From the NCBI GenBank assembly GCA_028583605.1, contig CM053327.1, positions 44,690,059 through 44,754,058 of the forward strand: DNA of 64,000 bases, written 5' to 3'. This document shows, in pieces, positions 13,601 to 20,829 of the stretch; position 1 is the first letter of the stretch; every line of letters starts with the position of its first letter. The stretch is from Dastarcus helophoroides. Lineage: Eukaryota > Arthropoda > Insecta > Coleoptera > Bothrideridae. The translations under genes were made by a program, and so were the position numbers. Under the pieces are notes generated by a model, which saw nothing but the letters and a program-made list of their open reading frames with translations, was not told the DNA's origin and searched no databases.

Positions 13601-16600
13601 TAAATATACAGGGTGTTACAAAAGTCCGGGCCGCTACTTCAGGAGCATATTCTACGCATTAAAATATGAAAAATGTTGAAATACATTTTTTTCTTTAAAT
13701 TGCCTCCTAACGGAGATATGACCATTTAAAGATGGCGCCCCTAAAGTGGTTTTTTTACTACAAAAAGTTAACGGTTAGTAGCAAAGTCATGAAATTGGGC
13801 AAGCAGTTAAAGAATTGGATTAGGCATATTCTCATGTAACATATTTTTTAAATAAGCAGTAGCGTGGTGTGTAGGGGGTTGCCCGCGATTATTTTTTGCC
13901 GTAACTTTTTTGTATCGCAATATTTCGACACAAAAGCGCCATAATCGTAAAAAGCAACATTTTTTATACAAAAAAGGTACTCTTTCTCAAAGTCGCTAAA
14001 AGTAACCGTTTCCGAGAAAAAGGCGTTTAAATAATCCTATCACGTCTTCGAAATTCTAACTAATTTGTATAAGAAAAAATAAGTTGGTCATGCAAACTGA
14101 TCGTAAAGAAAACAATTGTACTTGACAATATCTGCCAGAGATTGACGTTGTGTCACTGATAAAATTTGGTCGTAAGCTGTAAACTTTAGCAGTTTTTGTT
14201 GTCAATAGTAAGTGTAGTAGTTTTTTAACTTTTCATTATTTTGATAAAACGGACTATTCAAATCAAGAAATGGCCGATATGCATTTAATGTACGGGCATG
14301 CAAATTGTAATCGTGCTGAAGCATGACGGCTTTATGCTGAACGTTTTCCTAATAGACACCTACCAGGAGAAAAATTGTTCCAGAAAATTCATGCTCGTTT
14401 ATGTGAAACAGGAAATTTTGTTTTCAAAGGCGAACGTGTTGGAAGGCCAAACGCAGAAGTTGCTAATTTAGAGGAGCGTGTGCTTCAGCGAGTTGAAGAA
14501 GATCCATGTGTCAGCACTAGACAACTTGCTTTAACCGAAGGAGTAAATCACGTAACTATCTGGCGAATTTTGAAATTTTACCAATTTTACCCCTATCATT
14601 TTCAAAGAGGGCAAGGGTTACTTGTTGCTGATTATCCTCCAAGAATAGAATTTTGCAACTGGCTATTGCATAAGATCGCTGAAAATGAGAACTTTCCATC
14701 GCTCATATTATTTACGGACGAAGCGGGTTTTACCAGAAACGGGATACTTAACTTTCACAACATGCATCAGTGGCAAGTTGAAAATCCCAATGCAGTTATT
14801 CAGTCGAGACATCAGCAACATTTTTCACTTAACATTTGGGGAGGAATAATAGGGGACCCTATAATTGGACCGTTTTTTTTACCTCATAGGTTAACAGGAG
14901 CATCATATAGACATTTTTTGCAAACAGAGTTACCCGTGTTACTTGAAAATGTTCCACTCATAACAAGACAGCGAATGTGGATAATGCACGATGAGGCACC
15001 TACCCATTTTAGTGCAGTTGCTAGGGAATTTTTGAATAACAACTATCATCAACGATGGATAGGTCGAGGAGGTCCGATACCATGGCCAGCTAGGTCTCCT
15101 GACCTCAATCCACTCGATTTCTACTTATGGGGACATCTAAAGCAGATCGTCTACTCCAAACCAGTTGACAATATCAATGATCTTCGTGAACGAATTGAAA
15201 ATGGGTTCAACCAGATTCACAATACACCAGGCATTCTTCGAAAGAGTAAGGAGTTCCCTTAGAAGACGAGCCGAGCAATGTATTGCTGCAGGGGGCAGTA
15301 ATTTCGAACACTTGCTTTGATTTTTTTTTTCTTAATTTTGTACTTTTTTTATATCAATGTAGTTAGTAGTGGATAAATTAGAAATTTGCAAAACGAATTC
15401 TAATAAATGGAACAATTTGGTTTAAACGCTTTTTTCTCGGAAACGGTTACTTTTAGCGACTTTGAGAAAGAGTACCTTTTTTGTATAAAAAATGTTGCTT
15501 TTTACGATTATGGCGCTTTTGTGTCGAAATATTGCAATACAAAAAAGTTACGGCAAAAAATAATCGCGGGCAACCCCCTACACACCACGCTACTGCTTAT
15601 TTAAAAAATATGTTACATGAGAATATGCCTAATCCAATTCTTTAACTGCTTGCCCAATTTCATGACTTTGCTACTAACCGTTAACTTTTTGTAGTAAAAA
15701 AACCACTTTAGGGGCGCCATCTTTAAATGGTCATATCTCCGTTAGGAGGCAATTTAAAGAAAAAAATGTATTTCAACATTTTTCATATTTTAATGTGTAG
15801 AATATGCTCCTGAAGTAGCGGCCCGGACTTTTGTGACACCCTGTATATATATATATAAGTATTGGGTTTTATTACTAACCAAAAGCTTCCTTCAGTTTTA
15901 ATTTCGTGGCATCAAGTTCCTCGCTAAGATGTTTCAATTCTGTCGTGGCATTTAACATTTCATCTCTAGCGTTTGAAAGTTTCTCTCGTAGGGCGGAATT
16001 GTCATTTTCAATATCCTGTAAGAACAGCGTGAAAGAAACTATTATTTATTCCAATTCATCAATTACATTTTAATCAGTTACCTCAATGATTTATTATGAA
16101 GCAGACCAACTCAATTTTTACGTGACACTTTTGGAAAAATTATCGTTCGAGTAAAATGTCGACATTTAGAAGTAAAGTTTGGAAGGCAAAGCTTTCTTTT
16201 ATGAAAAAAACCGGAAATCGGTAGCTTAAACTTACTTAAAACTCCGAAAAAAAAAAGGTAAAATTATTCCTGGTTTCGGGGGATAAGATTTGTATATTAT
16301 TTTTTTATAAAGAGAGTAGAAAAACTGAATTAAGTAGAAATGGTATTAATATTACTGTAATGCAATGTAAACAGATGTAATAGAATTTAGAACAGAATTG
16401 TATAATTTAGTAAATGAAAACAGTTTCTAGAAGGATCTGATAAGGGGAAAGCGGCCGCGATAACGAAACAAATGGCAGATAAGTGTTCCAGAAATTTCGG
16501 CAAACGATAAGCCTTATCTGCCGAAAAGTTCTAGAAGCCGGGGGCCAAAACTATAAAAATTCGGTCAGCTTTCCCTCGAGTCAGTCAGTTAGAATCAGTG

Positions 16601-17981
16601 CAATTAGTGAGTTAGTCAATTGTGGTGATCCAAGTTGAGTTCAGTAACAAAGTGGGTCTTATTCGATAAGTGTCTATCGAACCGATAAGCCCGTAACATT
16701 ACAATATCTTACCTCTATATCACGAAGAAGATCAGATATTTGTTTGTTTTTATTGTGAACGGTTTCAATAAGTTCCTTGTGCTGATCTTTGATATCATCC
16801 GAAACGTCCGATTGGGTATCGTGTCGCATTAACTGTAATTCATTTTCCAAACGCATTCTGTCCGATTCCAAGCTAGAAACTTCTTTCCGCAGCTAAAATA
16901 CAACTAAATTAACTAAATTGGCTAATTAACACTGTCGTTACCTTTTCCAGTTCGTTACTATTTCTATCATTTATCTTTAAAAGCTTTTTGTACTTGGTTT
17001 TGAGCTCAATGTACCTTTGTTCCAAATCTGTATAAATTGGGTGATTCAAAATTAATAAAAAACGATTAAATGGGGATAAGTGTTATCCCCTTCGTTTATT
17101 TTTAAAATTCTTACTTTCAAGTTCTATAGAACTAGATTTTCGTGATTTGGAACTTCTTCCGTCGGTGTCTGATTCGATTCGTTTGGCTGCGTCTTCTTCG
17201 CCTTGTTTAGTGGCCAATTCGTCCAGCTCGTGCAACAATGTTTCAACTTGTTCACCTACGACGAACGAAACAACTTTTTTCAATTCACCTTTTATCGATT
17301 ATTTCTTCCAATCTAAGATCTAGTCCTTGCAACATTGGTAAATGAAACCGAAGCTAGATAGAGAGATTCCTTTTAATTTAAACCGTGTAAGTTGCAACTA
17401 ATGAACTATTCCATTTCTATTGAGTGGCATTTTCTTTGCCAGTTGCTTCCGCTTCCACATGTCCAACGATTGACAAACTAAGATCTAACGCAATCGCTGT
17501 TTGGGGGCAATCTATAAAAGCTTGCGAATCCTTTACAAAAAAAGGTAACGGAAAATAGAGACGTGTGGAAGGAGCAACTGGCAAAGAAAATGCCACTCAA
17601 TAGAAATGGAATAGTTCATTATTTACAACTCACACGATTTAGATTAAAAGGAATCTCTCTTTAACTATCTAGCTTTGATTTCAGGAATGAAATTAATGAA
17701 ACTTCGCAAAGATGCAGACAATATCTAATTAACTATTATTATTATCCATCTCTTAGGATATCAGTTTATCTTATAAAGCTTTAAGTTTTAATTTAATAAT
17801 GCTAATAATTCCTACCTTTATACTTCAAAATTTCTTGTGATAATTTCACCAAGACTTTACACCTTTCAAAGGATAGTTCCTCACTTTCGATATCGTACCA
17901 AGTGATTGTGTTATAAACTTCGTCTTTTTCTTCTTCGGTTGCAACGTCCGGTGAAAATGAAAAAATATGTTTCCAGTCCAT
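7648..17981 (-). CDS. Cep290: CEP290-like ciliary coiled-coil protein, 5' part (7 exons)
   Basis: CEP290 is a long coiled-coil protein of the ciliary transition zone and centriolar satellites. Exons, in gene order, are 17981-17816, 17255-17115, 17027-16942, 16892-16713, 16015-15880, 8231-8095 and 8037-7648. All have AG/GT borders and phases that join without a stop, giving 412 codons. The start MDWKHIFSFSPD resembles the vertebrate INWKEI..DPDDL start. Residues about 45-75 (LVKLSQEILKYKGEQVE) match the first conserved helix, and residues near 275 (EEVNARIEEWK) match VNAKVEEWK. The rest is heptad-rich, charged coiled coil. The last exon ends at a donor (GAT/GTAGGTC), so the remaining two thirds or more of the protein must lie beyond 7648, and I see no further exon down to position 1. 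The 7.6-kb intron 5 holds a LINE and a mariner, and intron 4 holds a solo LTR. Assignment rests on remembered family similarity and is strong for the N-terminus. Confidence 0.85.
8240..9540. other. intron 5 of the CEP290-like gene, left flank
   Basis: This is intronic DNA between exon 6 and the LINE. I see no exon, RNA gene or clear repeat. Positions about 9430-9480 are mildly GC-richer and could be part of the LINE's 5' untranslated region, whose true start I cannot fix. Confidence 0.4.
9586..10425 (+). pseudogene. LINE ORF1 (gag-like), frameshifted
   Basis: The frame opens with MPASCLACNAAV, a cysteine-pair start reminiscent of the PHD-like or zinc-binding N-termini of some LINE ORF1 proteins. 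It breaks before position 9700. A coiled-coil section follows (9849-10080, rich in L, E and K heptads), then after another frameshift at about 10080 an RRM-like or basic C-terminal part ends at the stop 10423-10425. ORF1 proteins bind the element RNA in the particle. At least two frameshifts make this copy non-functional. The next frame (ORF2) opens directly after the stop. Confidence 0.65.
10430..11408 (+). pseudogene. LINE ORF2, endonuclease part
   Basis: An exonuclease-endonuclease-phosphatase domain is visible: YYQNVRGLRSK near the start (the N motif), LTETWLN (catalytic E), then IIGDFNI (the GDFN motif). The last catalytic motif, normally S-D-H, reads DAYHPAL and is degenerate. No ATG lies in frame before the domain. 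A stop ends the frame at 11406-11408, before the linker to the reverse transcriptase. The domain nicks target DNA to prime reverse transcription. Confidence 0.75.
11608..13297 (+). pseudogene. LINE ORF2, reverse transcriptase part
   Basis: Reverse transcriptase blocks are in order: GPDGIPSFLLKD, NYRPISLPCNFAKIFE, VYTDFQKAFDQ (motif A aspartate), SGVPQGSNLGPL (motif B) and LCADDLKFF (motif C, both aspartates present). The main frame runs 11608-13059. A shifted frame at 13100-13297 continues the C-terminus (RQSARSKQLFYCENSRTNAMGRS). The upstream linker (11409-11607) is full of stops. The catalytic aspartates survive, but the frame breaks rule out activity. Confidence 0.8.
13609..14031. repeat. 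left terminal inverted repeat of the mariner
   Basis: This arm is the reverse complement of 15421-15843, with landmarks GGGTTGCCCGCGATTATTTT and TAACGGTTAGTAGCAAAG. Confidence 0.9.
14270..15320 (+). pseudogene. DD41D mariner transposase, two disabling changes
   Basis: The enzyme cuts and pastes the element using a DDD triad. The start MADMHLMYGHANCNRAEA begins the usual N-terminal helix-turn-helix. A TGA stop at 14324-14326 follows. After it come LYAERFPNRHLPGE and a second helix-turn-helix (TRQLALTEGVNHVTIWRIL). Catalytic motifs are FTDEAGF (first D), WIMHDEAPTHF (second D) and SPDLNPLDFYLWG (third D). I count 41 residues between the second and third aspartates, the DD41D (rosa) spacing. 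A one-base shift near 15232 diverts the normal C-terminus, whose remains (RRRAEQCIAAGGSNFEHLL) read in the next frame to a TGA at 15318-15320. Both changes are simple, so other copies in the genome may be intact. Confidence 0.88.
15421..15843. repeat. right terminal inverted repeat of the mariner
   Basis: This arm is the reverse complement of 13609-14031. A 65-codon open frame inside the arm is a by-product. Confidence 0.9.
16356..16698 (+). mobile_element. solo LTR, Gypsy-like family (copy 1)
   Basis: The 343-bp unit begins TGTAATGC and ends CGTAACA, with TTAC directly on both sides (16352-16355 and 16699-16702), a perfect 4-bp target duplication. Inside are a TATA box (TATAAAAA at 16552) and, about 29 bases on, TCAGTCAGTTAG, a typical insect LTR initiator. 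The copies at 33175, 39252 and 40410 align end to end. No internal retroviral-type genes are present, so it is a solo LTR left by recombination. It is in CEP290 intron 4, antisense to the gene. Confidence 0.88.
17340..17695. repeat. fold-back repeat in CEP290 intron 1
   Basis: Positions about 17350-17450 and 17575-17690 are near-exact inverted copies (arms contain GTGGCATTTTCTTTGCCAG and AGAGAGATTCCTTTTAAT). Related single arms lie at about 20465-20575, 21640-21730 and 33535-33695 (sharing GCCAGTTGCTTC-like and GATTGACAAA-like words). It looks like a non-autonomous fold-back element. Its exact ends are uncertain. Confidence 0.7.
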
Positions 17982-18235
17982 TTTTCTAAACGTTAGTAAA
18001 TATTAACTGTTCCGTCAAGAATAAGCGACATTCAGGTGAATGTAGACTTTACTTTTGTTTACGAGTTGTTATGGTTTCAGGCCAATACAAACAATTGTGG
18101 ATTTTCACCTGTTGAACCAATTATGATGAATCACGAAGGAAATGATGGGGCACCTTTCTTGCTACTTTAGGAAAACGTTCGCCGAAATAAATCAAACGAA
18201 GCAGCTGGTTAAATTTAGATACCAAGCTAGAAATT

Positions 18236-19420
18236 TTAAATATAAATTCAAAATTTAACAATAAATTCAAAATTTAACAATAAATTCAAAATTTAACAAT
18301 AATTCAAAATTTAACAATTCAAAATTTAACAATAATTCAAAATTTAACAATAAATTCTTAAACAATGAATTCAAAATTAAACAATAAATTCAAAGTTTCG
18401 AAAAAAAAAACTCATAATTTGTAAAGAAATTTGCAAAATTTTGGGGTTGTTCTCTAATTTTCAGTTTTGATAGCGAAATGTTGACTTTCAATTTGAATAT
18501 TCTTTGTTCTTGAAGTTTCGACTTTTAAAATCGAAAACTTATTTGTAGAACTCTAAATTAAATTTCACATTTTGTCATCAAGTTAATTTTGTAAAATTCA
18601 AAATTTAACAATAATTCAAAATTTAACAACAAATTCTTTAACAGTGAATTCAAAATTAAACAATAAATTCAAGGTTTCGAAAAAAAAAACTCATAATTTG
18701 TAAAGAAATTTGCAAAATTTTGGGGTTGTTCTCTAATTTTCAGTTTTGATAGCGAAATGTTGACTTTAAATTTGAATATTCTTTGTTCTTGAAGTTTCGA
18801 CTTTCAAACTCGAAAACCTATTTGTAAAACTCTAGATTAAATTTCACATTTTGTCATCAAGTTAATTTTGTAAAATTCAAAATTTAACAATAATTCAAAA
18901 TTTAACAACAAATTCTTTAGCAGTGAATTCAAAATTAAACAATAAATTCAAAGTTTCGAAAAAAAAACTCATAATTTGTAAAGAAATTTGCAAAATTTTG
19001 GGGTTGTTCTCTAATTTTCAGTTTTAATAGCGAAATGTCGACTTTAAATTTGAATATTCTTTGTTCTTGAAGTTTCGACTTTTAAAATCGAAAACTTATT
19101 TGTCGAATTCTAGATTAAATTTCACATTTTGTCATCAAGTTAATTTTGTAAAATTCAAAATTTAACAATAATTCAAAATTTAACAATAAATTCTTTAACA
19201 GTGAATTCAAAATTAAACAATAAAATCCAAATTTTCGAAAAAAAAACTCATAATTTGTAAAGAAATTTGCAAAATCTTGGGGTTGTTCTCTAATTTTCAG
19301 TTTTGATAGCGAAATGTTGACTTTAAATTTGAATATTCTTTGTTCTTGAAGTTTCGACTTTTAAACTCGAAAACCTATTTGTAAAACTCTTAATTAAATT
19401 TCACAAAATTTTTTCAAAAT
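18236..19420. repeat. tandem arrays: 19-bp then about 279-bp units
   Basis: First come about six short units (AAATTTAACAATAAATTC type) at 18236-18365. Four long units follow: the landmark GGGGTTGTTCTC recurs at about 18443, 18722, 19000 and 19279, a 279-bp period. Each long unit itself carries the short AAATTTAACAATAA words, so the short array probably arose from the long unit. It lies between the CEP290 start and the crotonase 3' end. Confidence 0.88.
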
Positions 19421-19695
19421 GTCAACTTTTATGCACTCGAAATTTCGGTTTTAATGTTGGAATGAAAAGAAAATCAAATTTTCAAGCAATCACTATACGT
19501 TGTGTACAATTTAAAATCCCAAATTTCGAGAAAAATTGAAATTTTGTAGAAAGGAAATTCGACTAATTCAAATAATTGACATTCGCTGGTATGATCGCCG
19601 ATGATGCAGTAATGCGAAACCTGGTCCGGTGTTAGCGAAGATTTATCGAAAATCTTGTGGAATTTTGTTGCGTTTTTATCGTTAATAAAATTTAT

Positions 19696-19751
19696 TAGTT
19701 ATGAATACCAAAATTCAAGAAAAAAGGCCAAATTTTCAGATAAACCCGTCC
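19696..19751. repeat. 56-bp direct repeat, left copy
   Basis: This is identical, as far as I can read it, to 19845-19900 (starts TAGTTATGAATACCAAAATT, ends ACCCGTCC). The two copies bracket a duplicated piece of CEP290 exon 5. Confidence 0.88.
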
Positions 19752-19837
19752 AAAAGCTTCCTTCAGTTGTAATTTCGTAGCATCAAGTTCCTCGCTAAGA
19801 TGTTTCAATTCTTTCGTGGCATTTAACATTTCATCTC
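19750..19837 (-). pseudogene. duplicated fragment of CEP290 exon 5
   Basis: These 88 bases match about 15879-15966 (most of exon 5 plus the first bases of its donor) with about three differences, in the same orientation as the gene. It keeps the exon's reading (LSEELDATK) and lies 1.8 kb upstream of the CEP290 start codon, so it cannot belong to the known transcript as a coding exon. Identical 56-bp direct repeats lie on both sides. The high identity means a recent copy event. I see nothing to suggest it is used. Confidence 0.85.
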
Positions 19838-19844
19838 CGTTTAA

Positions 19845-19900
19845 TAGTTATGAATACCAAAATTCAAGAAAAAAGGCCAAATTTTCAGATAAACCCGTCC
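19845..19900. repeat. 56-bp direct repeat, right copy
   Basis: This is the partner of 19696-19751 and follows the exon 5 fragment after seven unmatched bases. Confidence 0.88.
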
Positions 19901-19902
19901 AA

Positions 19903-20663
19903 GTTAAATTCAGGTTTCGAATAACATCCAAAACGTTTGATTTTTCATCATAAATAATTAAAAATTTTTAACAGTAAAGCTGAGTTGAGAGAAAAAATAA
20001 TTTAACAAATTTAGTTACTTCAAATTTTCATTTTGTTTCCAAATGTTGACTTTTCAAACTAACTTTTACCAGAACTGTTCCCGAAGTTTGAAATTTTGCT
20101 AGCAAAAATTAAACACTTCAAGCTTGAACTATGAATATTAAGAAAACAGCAAGGAACAAAAATACTTTTTTAATTTCAATCAATCGAAACTAACAATTTT
20201 TACAAGTCGGTAATTTTAGAAAGTTTCTGAAACTTTATTTGGAAATTGCGATATTTTTCTCAAAATCGATAATTTAACTTCATAGCTTGTTTCCTAAAAT
20301 TTCGACTCATTTGAAATTTGGACTCGTTTAAAATTTGAACTCTTTCTAGATATGACTTTTTTGTCAAAATTTAGCGTAATCTCCAATTTCCCAAATTTTC
20401 AATTAAAACTGAAACTTAGAAACTACTGCAATTGCAAGTTTTAACTGGTAGTTACCAGTTTTCAATGTCGAGTCACAAACAGCGATTGACAAAGATCCAA
20501 CGGAATCGCTGCTTCAGACAATCCGTAAGAGGTTTCCAATCCTTTACAGAAGGTTACGGAAAATTTAGAATTGTGGCGAAAAGCTAATAAAACATAAATG
20601 AAAAGTAATAATTTTGATCAATTAATAATAAGATACTTATAACATTTCCACATCCACTGTTTT
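19903..20663. other. AT-rich intergenic DNA
   Basis: I see no gene here. Positions about 20465-20575 share words with the fold-back repeat of CEP290 intron 1 (GATTGACAAAGATC, CAATCCTTTACA). Confidence 0.45.
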
Positions 20664-20805
20664 TGATGGAACGGGCTAGTCCTTGGTTATCTTCAAAAAT
20701 TGAAATACAGAACTTGTCCCCTGAAACCAAGAAAGATTAAAAAACACAACAAAGGTTACTGGCTAACGCGTTTCGACAGTCAAACTGTCGTCTTCAGAGG
20801 CTTGG
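20664..20805 (-). repeat. ACGCGU-hammerhead repeat, single arm
   Basis: One arm of the dispersed family runs, on the plus strand, from GGAACGGGCTAGTCCTTGG through CTTGTCCCCTGAAACCAAG to the ribozyme part. The ribozyme core is on the minus strand. It lies immediately downstream of the crotonase stop codon and may be part of that gene's 3' untranslated region. Confidence 0.8.
20762..20801 (-). ncRNA. hammerhead ribozyme-like motif (core intact)
   Basis: The minus strand reads CTGAAGA, then stem II GACAGT-TTG-ACTGTC, then GAAA, ACGCGT and the UH position. Stem II differs from most other copies (GACAGC/GCTGTC) by a compensated pair. Stem I has one mismatch in four pairs, so activity is doubtful. 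Confidence 0.5.
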
Positions 20806-20829
20806 AAAAGCAGAAAATAAAACAACTAA

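Larger units (their letters stand above)
13609..15843 (+). mobile_element. rosa-like (DD41D) mariner transposon with 423-bp TIRs
   Basis: The 2235-bp element starts CAGGGTGTTACAAAAGTCC and ends with its reverse complement (one mismatch). TA flanks both ends, as expected for the Tc1/mariner superfamily. The terminal inverted repeats run 13609-14031 and 15421-15843, about 423 bp each and nearly identical, which is very long for mariner. The single gene inside is broken by one stop and one frameshift. The near identity of the arms suggests insertion was not long ago, or arm homogenisation. It lies in CEP290 intron 5. Confidence 0.92.
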
